64,000 nucleotides of DNA, from positions 14,685,501-14,749,500 of the forward strand of contig NC_090134.1 in NCBI RefSeq assembly GCF_040581485.1, written 5' to 3'. The position numbers and the translations under genes were made by a program. The stretch is from Linepithema humile. Lineage: Eukaryota > Arthropoda > Insecta > Hymenoptera > Formicidae. The notes under the pieces were generated by a model. That model saw nothing but the letters and a program-made list of their open reading frames with translations, had not been told where the DNA came from and did not search any database. Below, piece by piece: positions 26,216-38,667 of the stretch. Positions within the stretch are counted from its first letter, which is position 1. Each line of letters begins with the position of its first letter.

Positions 26216-29200
26216 GGCGCAATTTTATTATTCCCTATTCTCACGTATTATACACCGCGTTGTATAATTTTGCGAGAGTGAAAAAATGTACGGCCGGTCG
26301 TTCGCTACGCACCCGCGGTAGCAGTAATTTGTAGTTTTTATGAGAAATTCTATATTTGCCCGAGCTTGTTCATTAACCCGCTCGCGTTAACCGAGCTGCG
26401 ACACGGTAATAAGGGTTGTGCGTCGGGTAAAGGGTGTACGGTGGTGTAGCGAGAGGCGAGAGCGCGCAGTTATGAGTTAGTGCGGAGGGAAGCGTGCGGA
26501 AGGAGAGCGTAGATAGACAGGCGAGAAAGAGACGGAGAGAAGGGGGTGAGCTTTCTGCTCTTAATTAATTATTTCCGCGACAAACGCTAGCCAAAGTGGA
26601 ACAGAGAAAGAAAGAGAGCGGAAGCGTATCAAAACGCGATATTTTCTTCTGGCATTGACATTATCACGAGCTTTTCAGTTGCGGAATATCACGAGATGAT
26701 TTATGATAAAGTTGGAGTGACGCGAGTGAAAGGTGCAAAATTTTGCCGGATTTTAAAAGCGCATTCGTAAGAGAAAATACTTGGAGCAAGTGGCATTATG
26801 CGAATTACGCCCGCATGATTTTCCTTGAAAAAGCGCTTTTCGCAAGCAAATAGGCATTGCGGAAGTAGTGGCTGTAAGCTACGGGGGAGCGGAAAGAGTT
26901 TCACAGTTAAATCTCAGCAAAATATGTACGCTTATACAGAGCGTCTCGGATTCTCCGTACATTTATTAAGAAATTTCTCGATTATTCAGAATCAATTTTC
27001 CCTGAACTACAATTTCTTTTTCAAATAACTCTTTTAACGTCTTTTTTGCGATTTTTACAATTAATAATATTCAAATTTAATTTGTGTTAAAACCACTTAA
27101 GATTAAACGAAAAATGCAACTTATTCTGTTCTTCTTTTTTCAAACTTGTATCGCAAAATAAAATTATCGCTGAACAACGTTCGAGCTGGATGTCACGATA
27201 TTCTTCTTTAGGATAAATTTGCGAGGGAGCTCGCACTCCTTATGTAACAGTATATCCGCGAGCTTAAGTACTTGACAAAATCTTGGAACACCTATTACAT
27301 CCCGCTATTATCCCGTTTCATCCCGTTTCATTGCTGCCGCACGCGAGTCGCGCTCATTTCTCGAGTTACAAAATTCGGCTCGCCGTACCTCGCCGTGCCT
27401 AAAACAATATTGGCGGGGGCCGAGCGGGGTTGTGCACATTAGATATTTATTTAAGGATCGCCCGACACGGCCGCTTTGCTACTCATTCATCGTATTACTC
27501 GACAAAGGAGCGTATGTACGCGTGTGTGCCGGGTGTGCGTATGGGTGTGCATCATTGACATAGGTACCGCGAAGTCTTCGGCACTAAGTACCCCTAAACT
27601 CGAAATGTTGACCCGGTTAATAGCTCCATGTTTGATTAGACTACTGTAGTTCGGTAATGCGAGTTTCTCACCGTGAACGACAAACCCGACGCATTGTATA
27701 GAAATAGATCAGCAATTAAAAACGCGCTTGTTTTTGATGTCACGCGCAGAAAATTAGATATATTTAAGGCGGATTGTTTGATACTTTTCAGGGCGGGCGG
27801 TAAAAAGAGAAGTTTATAAAGCGTTCTCTGTTTAACACTTATATGATAAAGTATATTATTTTGATAAACAAAGGCACCGACAAGTTAGTTTAAAATAATG
27901 AAGATGTTTTATAGAAAACAACGCAACAGCGCATAAATTTGTTATATTGTCTGCCCCCTGAAGTATCGTCTGAAGTTTAAATCTTTAAATGTCACTACAG
28001 TTTTACACATACAGAAAACACATATTTTTGAATATATTTTTCATATCTTTGAAACAATGTGATAAAATAATGTTTTGTTTCTTTTTAAAATGTGTTTTTT
28101 AAAAATGTTTATTTTATATTTTAAACATTTTTTAATCCAAATCTTATCGTTAAATTAATCCTTTTTTTATTAATGGTGATATGTTCACGCACGACGCCCA
28201 TAAGTGCTCGCGTATAAAATGCTAACTTTGATATTAATATTCTTAAAAGTTAGATGGTCAATTAATTTTAACTTTACATGGTATGTAAATTATGCTTGAA
28301 CAAATATTTTATGAGTTTCAAATAATTCTTACTATAATATTTTATCCAGCAAGCTTCCTTAACCGGCAAAAAATCGATATATCGTCTAACATATCATATC
28401 AAAATTATCAAATCAATAACCTTTTGATGATAGTTTACACAAATTTATCTTTAGTACATATATATTATTATATTTTTAATAAATATTAAATTTTTATAAA
28501 ATAGAATATTTTTATTCTTGGCAGATTGTGCTTTAACTAGATATCACACTTTCAGATTGAAGAGTCCTACTGCTTATTGTTGCTATTTAAGATGGGCTCT
28601 AACAATTCCATCGTTCTATCATGGTTTAGCTCTCTGATCTTGTTACGCATTCAACGCGATGGTCGCAAGGTCTGTCAAAGGAGAAACGCTTCCATTCCGT
28701 TATTTTCCAATTCACTAATTTACAGTATATTCGCATTTTCCGCGTTGCCGATCTTGAAGAGAAAGAAGGCGCGAGTCAGGCAAAGGAAAATCAGAGAATA
28801 CGCTTCGCTTCGCATCGCGCCGAGTCACACTGCGAGAAAGAGAAGTTAATTATCGAATAACAAGGGATGCCGTTTGAAGACAGATCACTGGGAAGCACGA
28901 GATTGTAAATTGCTTAGTTTTTAATACGTTCGATGAATGTCACGATTTTTTATTTTAAAACGTGTGAAATATATATTTTATAACTATTATCGTCGATATA
29001 TGTTATTAGTTGAGTAGTTTATTATTGTATAACAATAATACCAATGGATATTTTTACATTTTGATGAATATACAGATCTGGATCGGGAAGTATTTGATAA
29101 AGAACAAATGAAAAATAAAACACAAAAGAAGAAAAGCAACATAAAAATATTAACAAAAATAAACTGAAACATAGTATTTTTGTTTTTAATTGTAATATAA

Positions 29201-31738
29201 TCTCGTAACAAATTATATCTGCGTATTTAGTACATATACACTCAACAACAAAATTAAATCACTAAAGGTCCATTTGTCCATTTTGGGCCATTCGTGAATA
29301 GTAAAGAAACCCAATTAAGTATATTATTAAAATAAAAAATTCAAAATATCTCCAAAATTATAGGAGATAGAAAGGTGGTTTTTGATAACTTTTTAACTCT
29401 TTAAGATGCACTATTTGATCCCCGATTGTCGATCAAAAAATGTAATCATTATTCATTATAGAAATGTAACGCTTCTTAGTAGTTTTGTAACTCTGACGAT
29501 CCTTTCAACAATTATGATAATTTATTCTTTATTCTTCCAACACTCTTCTATTAATCGATGTGTGACTTATTCGCTCATGGCCCAAAACCACATATAAAGA
29601 TGGGCAATGTCCTTTTTATAAAAAAAATACTGATCTTTGAAACTGTTATAATTTTGCGAAAAAAAATCATGCAACAATTTTTCTGGGATTGTTTTAAAGG
29701 GCAAAGTTTTTATTTTCACCTCCATTAATCGATTTTCCTCGAAAATGCTTTCGCACTAGAAAACAGGGTGGAAAATTCAAACAAAATTTAAATTTCGAAA
29801 ATTTTGCAAATTTAAACGACCCTATGGAGTTGCAAAAATTGTTCTATATACATATTTTTGCGTAGGCTTTTTGCAATTATCTCGCGATTTTTATGTTTTT
29901 TCAATGTAAAAACAGATTCCTTTTATAATTCTCTTCATAATATAAGCACAAGTTGGCATAAGTATCTGAGCAGAAGAAACCGCCGGATGGAGGGAGAAGG
30001 GGAGCGAAAGTAAACCCTGGATCTACAGCTCGAAAGGCAATGAAAGCCATTGATCCTAGCCAACAAGGAGGCAATCGCTCGCTCGAATGATCAATAAAGA
30101 GAGAATAAAAGGACTCGTCCGCAAGCCGACTTACCTACACGTTTCAGCGACGATGTAACGAAGATCACTAAACGCTCAATCGACCGATCGATCGAGGATT
30201 GAAGGATCCGGGGAAAATCCTCGTGTCAAAGTACCGTTGTTGTCAAAAAAAAAAAAAAAAAAAATACTGCGGAGTTACATAGATTACAAACTGAATCGAA
30301 TCGAATTACTATGTAACATTAATAAAACATCAATTAGAAAAAAATTGAAAAAATGATATAGTAAATATATTACGGATTCAAACATGATTATCTATGTTTC
30401 AAACAATTAATTTAATTGACTCGAAGAATACAACAATTACTCTTTGCAAGACAGATAAAGATATACTTAAAAAAATTAATAAAAATTGATTTGATAAATA
30501 TGTAAATTAAATATCACTAAAATTAGATTATGGAATTGTTGTAGTTTTCTCATTTCTTTTTATTCCTATTTGTTCATTCAGTTTTACACAAACAAATTCC
30601 TCACACAATTCATCCAAACTCACCTATTTTTCTCAAAGAAAGCGCAAAATGTAAATCTTGCGAAATAAGCCCGTATTTCTTTTTCGGCATTGTCAGCTTC
30701 GCCGCAACTTTGCCAGCGATAATCTCAAAAGCGATCTTTGCGCACGCGATTGGTAGTTGTACTGCCATCTGCGCAAACGATTAAACAGGCCCACAGACCG
30801 GCTACCGTATGCTCTACAAACATTTTGACATTCATTCACGTTACGTGAAAGAGCATCTTTCACGGTCCTCGACATCGAAAGGGGCGAATGCAAGACGTTT
30901 TGTGCATCGGCACTCGCCGGTCTCATCACACTTTCAAGAATGTTCATGGATATGCGGGCGTTTAATCCTTCACGTATGCAATTGAGAGATACACGGTTCT
31001 ACTTTTCATGTATAACATGAAGAATCAAGTATAAAGTGCGTATATAATAAAAATAAAGTTGTTTCCTTTGTATCCGAGATACCGTAAAAATTCTGAGTAA
31101 AAGATCTATTCTGAAATTAAACGTAAAAACACAGCCTTACAAAGCGCGCCTTACATTTATCGAATCGAAATTAATGTGAGAAAAATAACAAATAATTCCA
31201 TCACGTTCTTTCCCTGCTAGAATAATTGTTCCGCTAAAATATTATTTGACGGAACCGTCTCAAAGCTAGTAGAATTCGATCAAGTAGTCTTGTGAATTAG
31301 CTATTGGTTATAAAAACCAAGAGCAAGTTAGAAAACTTGTGTAATAGCAATGCAATCTGAAAATCAAGTTCATGACAAACCACGTGCGCACGGCCAACGC
31401 ACCACGGTCAATCATAGCGTGCCATATACAAATTATACGTTACGAAAAATCTTAAAATTCTAGGAGGTAAAAATTTCGAGAGAAAGTTCTATCCCCGCAA
31501 ATATAAAACTAACCGCCCGCCGAAAAGTAGGGAAAACTGGGATCATGTAACAATGGGTCAGTTATAGCAGTGCAATTATTTCACAAACTATTATAGATAT
31601 TTATGTATATGTCATATGAAGAGACATTCGTTTATCAACTCTTGACATGTTCGTTAGTATCCAAGCGTACGCAAACAAATGAGCCAGATGTATGCAGGAG
31701 AACTTATTGCTATTTTCCAAAATAAGTTTTTACAAGTG
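26216..31738. other. Intergenic DNA, no supported gene
   Basis: GC-rich up to about 26600 and near 27300-27560, otherwise AT-rich. No coding exon is supported. A stretch near 29230-29940 (repeated short A/T-rich phrases, an end reading CACTCAACAACAAAATTAAA) and one near 29960-30264 ending in a 20-base A run look like eroded transposable elements, but I could not find their boundaries. Confidence 0.45.
30245..30264. repeat. Poly(A) tract
   Basis: Twenty consecutive A bases following a GC-richer segment of about 270 bp. It could be the 3' end of a retroposed copy, but no target duplication or coding remnant was found. Confidence 0.6.
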
Positions 31739-32039
31739 CAGTAGACCTCTGTACAACACGGGTTCGTACAACACGATAGAAAAATTGTGCCTCGTATAAC
31801 ACGATAAAACGGGCACTTGCAACGCGATAAATAAGTTTACATTTTCACATTCTTTCCGTATAAAAGCTACATTTTTAAAATATTTACTTTACATTTTTTA
31901 TAATAAAAACTGTTACATCTTTTATAAATATGTGTTTTTACATGTATACATAATCTATATATGTATAACCTATGTGACTCGTATAACATGGATTTGTATA
32001 ACACGAAATGTATCCCCCGTGTTATACAGGGGTCTACTA
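31739..32039. mobile_element. pogo/Tigger-like non-autonomous element
   Basis: A 301-bp element. The left end reads CAGTAGACCTCTGTACAACA; the complement of the right end reads TAGTAGACCCCTGTATAACA, and the similarity continues into CACGGG. Both ends carry repeated TCGTATAACACG phrases. The terminal CAGTAGACC... pattern resembles pogo/Tigger ends. There is no transposase. Confidence 0.75.
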
Positions 32040-32360
32040 TACAATACATCTTTGTTATTTTGATTTTGGTGCTACGAATGTATAATATTATTTCACAATA
32101 TTTTTCTTCAGACATTTGAGATTGTATTATTGTTGTTTTTGATACAATTTGTTCAAGAAAAAAACCGAATTTTTTGTCTCAAATGTGAAAAAGCCATTAG
32201 AGAACAGTTTTGTAATAGTTTGTCCCGGGGACAGTTGTAACAACAGTTTACCTCGAGAAGGATTCTAATAATTTGCCACGATGACAATAAGTTGTAAAGT
32301 TAACTAATTCTAATATTGTAGTTTTATTTTGTTTTTAATTTTTTTAAATTTCTTTCTCGT

Positions 32361-32520
32361 GATTTGTTACCTAACTAAGAAGTTTTATCTTTAGTGCGGA
32401 AAAGATAACTTATTAATTGATGCAATTGTGAATCAGAATGATTTGTTATCTAACTAAGAAATTTTATACTTAGCGCTTATACTTATGTAAAATAACGTAT
32501 TAATTATTATTATTATAAAA
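32361..32520. repeat. Two-copy tandem duplication, period about 79
   Basis: GATTTGTTACCTAACTAAGA at 32361 recurs as GATTTGTTATCTAACTAAGA at 32440. The following bases (TTTTAT.TTAG) also match, so the period is about 79 bp with moderate divergence. Confidence 0.75.
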
Positions 32521-33026
32521 GACCTAATGTGATTTTCATTGATTATAAAAGGAAATTTAGCTACTTTTGTTTTTGCAGAGATTAATTTTAGTTTTTGAAC
32601 ATTTTTAATTAATTATTTTCTATAAGAGTACGTTTATATTCTAAGATCTCATTTAATTTTTGTTGACTTTAAAGTTAAAAAAAGATTAAAAGACTAATAA
32701 ATCAATATAATCTATCTAAAAAATGTGTTACAACTTACACCATGCGCTGTTACAACTATTCTGAATATGGGATCAGTTATAACACTTTCTCTAATTTTGT
32801 TTATAAATTTATAATTTCTTTTTCTGTACATGCTAAAAAATTTAATAGGCATAATTATAGGCAATTAAATACTCTATCTTAGAATGTATGTCACTTCAAA
32901 ACAAATTTTATAATAAGTTTTATAGTTTAGTAGTAGTAGACGCAAAAAGATTTATTACTGATCCCGGTCTTTTTTATTTTTTTTGCTGTCGAGTCTTAAG
33001 TATTTGTCAATTTGTTAACGTATTGT

Positions 33027-33153
33027 ACACACGATCATGGGAATGCCTTAACACATGAATTTGTCAACGAGTGTCGAGGCACATTTGAATTGGTTTGTGA
33101 AATTCACACTCGTGCAAGTTCATGTGTTAAGGCATTCCTGTGACCGTGTGTAT
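33027..33153. repeat. Long imperfect hairpin (near-palindrome)
   Basis: The left arm reads CACACGATCATGGGAATGCC and continues TTAACACATGAA. The right arm is its complement, with GCATTCC, TGTGTTAAGG and TTCATG in mirrored order. Inside it, ACGAGTGT pairs with ACACTCGT. In all about 55 bases of each arm pair around a loop of about 28 bases. It could be a small MITE or a transcribed hairpin; the sequence cannot tell which. Confidence 0.75.
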
Positions 33154-34080
33154 ATACGCCGCGTCAAAATAATTACTCCACAATTCTCAACCAAATGTGC
33201 GATTTTCAAGTGTCTGAACTTGAAATTAAGATTGTGTAAGTATTTATTCATTATAAATAATTGACAAAAATAAGTTGTATATTTTTATGTTTGTGAAACA
33301 AGTTTCGGTTAATCGTCTAAAAGTTACCTGAATTCCTCCATTTCGTTTCCGACATAACCTCGCGCTAGAATAAATAAAAAACAAAAAAAATTTTTTAAAT
33401 TGATGCTTATAATATTAATGCTTTATATATAGAGTTTGATTTTATTATTATCTTAAATATTATTTTATCATATATCTGTTTAAGATGTAGCTAAACCATA
33501 TATATTTTTTTATTACTTCTTCATGTTCGCTATCTGCAATACGTGTATACTGTGTGGCTTATATCGCTTACGTGTAAAATAATAACACGAGCAAGCTAGA
33601 GTTTATCGAGAGCGAGATTGTTACTCTGCGCGCATCGTCATAAATCCTCGGAGGAACCGGAAACGTTTTAGCAATATAAATATGTACACGTCTGATATAT
33701 AGTCTCGCGTTCTGTCTTCGACGCTCAGCTTTTTTCCACCTCCAGATCCCCTCCTGCTTTTTCCTACGCGAATATCGCCATTGCTATTCAGATATTCGAG
33801 GCTCTCTCCGCGGGGCTTTAATAAAAATATTTGCTAAGAAAACAGTTCCGTCGTGGGGGTGAATCCCTCCCCGCAAGCGCAGGGTGAGTTATTCTTATAT
33901 CCAGATTCGCGGCGTATTCTTCGACAGCGATTTCCATAAATGCAATAATTCGAAATAAGACAACTTTCGGCGCTCTCTTATTTCCAACCTAGGTACGATA
34001 TAGAGTTTTTCAAAACTATTCCGTTATTATCATAGCATGCTATAATAACAAAACGGAAACCGTAGCTTGATTTAAGATAC
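33154..34080. other. Intergenic DNA, no supported gene
   Basis: AT-rich, with a GC-richer patch at 33590-33990. I see no exon or repeat that I can name. Confidence 0.5.
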
Positions 34081-34086
34081 TTTATT
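34081..34086 (-). promoter_or_regulatory. Poly(A) signal of the sulfatase gene
   Basis: AATAAA on the minus strand, about 90 bases beyond the sulfatase stop codon. Confidence 0.5.
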
Positions 34087-34176
34087 ATACTTTAATAATT
34101 ACGCGCAAATACATGCATCCGATATGTATAGTAGTACAATGTATGACATACAAATAGTAAACGTAATCTATTGCTA

Positions 34177-37100
34177 TTATGTATATTTGTTTCCCAATCC
34201 TGTGAGAACGCATTCTGCGTCTTGACATATTGCCATTCTCTTAAGACGTTTCCTGAATCTGTGTCTCAATTGTTTCTTCATTGTGTACCCGATATTTATC
34301 ATTTGGTATTCGTCAACGTTCAAATTGTAGGCTTCAATGAATTTCTGAAGAAAGTAATTATCCAAGAAAAAACCAAAAAATTCTCAATGAAGAAAGCTTT
34401 TAGTAAGTAGTTTAAATATTAAAACAGTAGCGTGTAAGTGTGTAGTACCTGATTATCTTCAAAGACGCAGAAAATATTATTAAAGTTTAGAGAGACACGA
34501 CGAATACAACTGAACGTATTGTTTGCGGCATCCTGACATTTGCACGCCATTTCTTTTATGCATAGCTAGAAACATATATAGCGAAATTAATAGAATTCGA
34601 AAAAATAATTCTAAATATTTCAAACTTACTGTAACATTCAAATCACTGTCACTTGGACAACCGGATGATGGTACATTTTTGGATCTTTCTCCCCGATACT
34701 CTATCAAAACTGTACGATCTTGTGACAAATTGCGCTTTGTTTTAAACAATGTTGTCCCATCTGATGGATATTCCACATCAGCTATATCTAAAACTGTGGC
34801 GAAAATATCCACACTGCTGACAGGTGCGGAAATTCTAGACGGGTCAATTCCTGGACCAGATACCAATAATGGAACTCGTATATCTGTCTCGTAAGGTTGA
34901 CGCTTGTCCATGGGCATACTAAATTGTCCTAGCAAAATAACGCAAAGATCCATAAAATTTTGGCAGTACAATTTAATACTGTTTTCTCTTGTACGAGATA
35001 GTATAATTGAAAGTTATATTAAGTTTTCAAATTAACGGTGAAATTTCGAGATGACACTAGCTATCAGAGATAGTTCAAACCAGTGGAGCTGTAACATACT
35101 GGAGTGAATCTTTCTTATGAAGACGCCCAGCAAACACAGAACATTGCAGTAACATTACGGCAATGTTGTAACATTGTAGCAACATTACAACAATATTGCA
35201 ACATTGCTACAATGTTGCTGCTCTGTTTGCTGAGCTAATATGTAGCTTACGGTTAAAGTTACAATAAACGGGGACATCTGTCTTTTTTCCACATTTATTA
35301 TTGGAGATCATTACTAGTCAATTGGAAATTTTAGAAACGAAGATAGATATTTCGTTCAAATATCTCCTCTAGTTTGGCCATCTCCACGCGTTCAAGACTC
35401 ATTCCAATATGTTATATAGCTCACCGGTTCAAACGCAACAAGTAAAATCTCTAATCATTTTCAAAAACGAAACGCTTTAGTATTATTTATTATGACTTTT
35501 TGATTAAGTTTCAGTGCGTCTCCCTGTTGGTATTTCCCAACTGTTAACATTTTCGCAATTCCAGAGTGTTAAATTATTTACCAATGTGATATCCATTGTC
35601 AGACGTATAAATAAAGTAGGTGTTGTTCAGCAAGTTTCGCTCTTCCAACAACTCATGTACATTTTTAACAAGTTCGTCAACAGCTAATAAAGTTTCCCAT
35701 CTCTTCCTGTATATCTTATCTAATTGCGGCAATACGCTGTCTGGTAAAGGAGATGGACCTCGTCTAACTAACCAATGTTTATCCTATTTTAAAGGTAAGA
35801 CTGCATGAGAACTATCTAACATAATCATATTATTGTACAATGCTGTACCTGATTCACGGCTGTGTTAAAATTTGGAGTCCTTTTTGCTTTTGTACCATTA
35901 TACTTATCATTATGTCTATCGGCGGGTGTAAAAGGAGCATGAGGGGCTGGGGGTGCTAATACCATAAGGAAAGGTTGATTTTGGGAATATCCTTTGATAA
36001 AATCCGCAGCTAGATTACTCTAAAATATATATATAGATAGTTGAAACTTTACTTTCGCTTTTATTAACAAAAATCTAATATAAGACAAACATGTAAACTC
36101 AAGTTGTTACGCTAAAAGTAACCATTTCAGCGTCGATTTACTTTAACCAATGATTAAAACTGTTGACAAAATTGCCAATACGAAAAATGAAATCGTTATG
36201 GAAAGAAAAAAAATTTTTAACTTTTTCTTTCTTGATGATAATATTTCATTCATGTTAGCATTTCCGTCGACATATTTTAATCGCCGATTAAAGTTAATCG
36301 ATGCTGTCACTCTATAAAAACATTGTTAAAAACATTTTTTATACTTGTTTATATTATGTTGTATATATACTCACAATTACGTCGGTAAGATAGTCGCCTG
36401 CAGTGTTACCGTGCTTTCTTTCCGTACCATTTATCGATAACAAATAATCGTAATATTTGGAATTTCCTACAAGACCGGCCCACCAGTCCCATCCGATCGG
36501 TACATGATTCGCACCGCCAACTCTCTTGCTTCCGTACTACATTATACGCATTTATCTTACTTATTTTAATAATCATAAATGGCAAATACGAATTAAAGAA
36601 AAAAGAAATAAAATAGTAGTGAAAAGATTGGACCCCGAAATCTCACAGAAGTATTAATTTAATTATTTGCAATTTAATTATTTGAAGAGAATTTAATTTA
36701 ATTATTTGCAAGCATCAAAGCAATAAATATTGTTCAGCTAATTCTAATAAAAACGAGATCTACCTCGTTCAAGTATTTTCCCGCATAAAAAGTTTTGTAT
36801 CCGGCGATATTTCGCAAAAGAGCAGCAAACGTTGCCGGTTCTCTTAATTGTTGCCACTGTATGCTATTACAACCACCAGCGATAGAATTATTCACTGTCA
36901 AATGATTATGCTGGTATCGTCCAGTCAGGATGGACGCTCGATTAGGACAGCAAATGGGTGAGGCTACGAACTGAATCGTGATCATTTTCCAAAATAGCAA
37001 ATCAGTAATGTTAAATAATTTTTACATTTGTAAAACTTACACAATTTGTAAACGTGATACCCTGACGTCCTATAAGATTCAGTGTATTTGTCATTGGTGT

Positions 37101-37453
37101 CTAAAATCATACAATAAATCGAAATGTACAAAGAAATATTAAACAATTATAGCGTTTTCGATTGAAGCAATTCAAATCTGATTTTGCAATATTTTACATC
37201 ATAGTCCCATCAATAAAATTTGCATTATCCTAATAATGACAAGAACGATTTGTTATAAAGAAATCTTTATCGTGAGATTGCTGCAATCATAAACGCTGCT
37301 AATTTCAGATTTAAATAAAACCAAGTTGAAGACTCTATATACCATGCCATCTAGAATTGAGTCTTGATCGTCGGTAATAATCAGGACAATATTCCCCAAT
37401 CCAACCGATAATGATAAGTAATTCAGGAACAAGAAAAGAATCTTTAGATGCAT
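34177..37453 (-). CDS. Gns: N-acetylglucosamine-6-sulfatase (glucosamine-6-sulfatase)
   Basis: A lysosomal hydrolase that removes 6-O-sulfate from N-acetylglucosamine in heparan and keratan sulfate breakdown. Nine exons in transcript order: 37453-37343, 37100-37041, 36970-36764, 36536-36375, 36019-35849, 35783-35582, 34928-34630, 34565-34449, 34344-34177. All phases match and give 498 residues. The start is the ATG at 37453; the frame upstream opens only at a TTG. A hydrophobic signal peptide covers about 1-20, then NIVLIITDDQD holds the metal-binding Asp28-Asp29. The sulfatase signature is SPICCPNRASILTGRYQHNH, with the predicted formylglycine cysteine at 64; the motif is C-C-P-N-R where C-C-P-S-R is usual. 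YTSDNGYHIGQF and DKRQPYE are further family blocks. Cys-rich C-terminal CKCQDAANNTFSC is typical of GNS. The protein is somewhat shorter than the human one (about 550) and ends in a basic tail. Intron 6 carries a small palindromic element. Confidence 0.95.
35128..35232. mobile_element. Small palindromic element with ACATTGC repeats
   Basis: A block of about 105 bp in the sulfatase intron at 34929-35581. The ends are inverted (CAGCAAACACAG and CTCTGTTTGCTG), and the interior is made of alternating AACATT/GCAATGTT phrases that also pair. It is a foldback MITE or a palindromic satellite monomer. Confidence 0.75.
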
Positions 37454-38475
37454 TTTGATCAATATTGCAAAGTTTAAATACAGAATACAGTCTCACAAAC
37501 ACTTTCTACCTTTGGTAGAACATGACAAAATTAAACGCAAAGTTAAATGCGCGCGAATAACATTCCGCCAAGTATTCGCGAATAACACGCAGAAATCGAT
37601 TCATATATTATTGACATCGCACAGCTTAGCTCACTGAAATAAATATAGCACGTGTGATAACAGTACAACTCGAAGCTGTAAAATTATTACTAGCTACACG
37701 TAAAATGTTTAATATCACAAAGTAACACAAAGCAAGCAAATGTTACTAGATAGCATTGAGATGATCAATTGGAAGTTGGCGCTGTAAATAAAAATAATTA
37801 CGTTAAAACATACATCAAAGAATTGTTCTTCAATTGCTCCTTCGATATCCAAAATTGCTCCACTTAATTAATATTAATAATACTATTACTATGAAAGCAG
37901 TCACCAATTTTTACCTAGCAAATAATCCTATTTACACTTATTTTCTTTTAAATCTGTTCTTATAGAACGATTATTCCTCAATCACTTTTTTAATTCCTAT
38001 TGTTAGGTTTTTAATTTTTGTTGAGTTTTTATTTATAAAAATTAATAAATGTTGATTATTTGATGCGTACGATCAGTGTGGCCAACTTTTGAAAGCAATG
38101 ATGCACAGAAAGCACTAGATTTTTACAAATTTTTTAAACTGCCCTATAAACTTAATATTCTTGAAAAATTATCCGTCTTATATCCATAGTGCATAAGATA
38201 TGTTTTAAATTTAAGGTTTAATCTTTACATCTTTACATCTTTACTTAAAATTCTCTTTATCAATGCTTACTAATAATATACATAATCATTTCTCAGCCGT
38301 AACAAATAAAAATTAAAAATTTTTTTCGGATTTTTATGGAACAATTTTTTAATAATTTTTTAATAATATTATATTATAATTTCCCCAAGAATAATTTGCA
38401 CTTTTAAATCCTTCTGCCTTTTGATTGTCATTTGTCAATACTTTTATGTAATAAAAAAATGAGTATTATACATTT

Positions 38476-38667
38476 ATGTGCTGTATTGCAACAAAGTCTT
38501 CCTTTAAAGTGTGGTGTTTTTTACTGTCAAATATGCCTCGTAGGGCAATAAGTCATCATCAAGTTATTAACACTGTTATTAATTTTGATATTATTAATGA
38601 TAAAACTTGGAAAATTTATCCTAAAATTTGGAAATATAAGGCTCAGCTAATTAAACAATCAAATTAG
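38476..38667 (+). pseudogene. Transposase-like fragment, first part (broken)
   Basis: An open stretch reading ...MPRRAISHHQVINTV... to LIKQSN. A stop is reached exactly where the inner element at 38665 begins. Beyond that element a frame at 39623-39786 (IYPKSHSIWTTICNVWNN...) looks like its continuation, so a single coding region was probably split by the insertion. I do not recognise the family. Confidence 0.45.

Noticed and set aside
29234..30264. Possible transposon or retroposed copy ending in a poly(A) tract
   Set aside because: No matching terminal repeats, target duplication or coding remnant could be found, so I left it as unassigned DNA.
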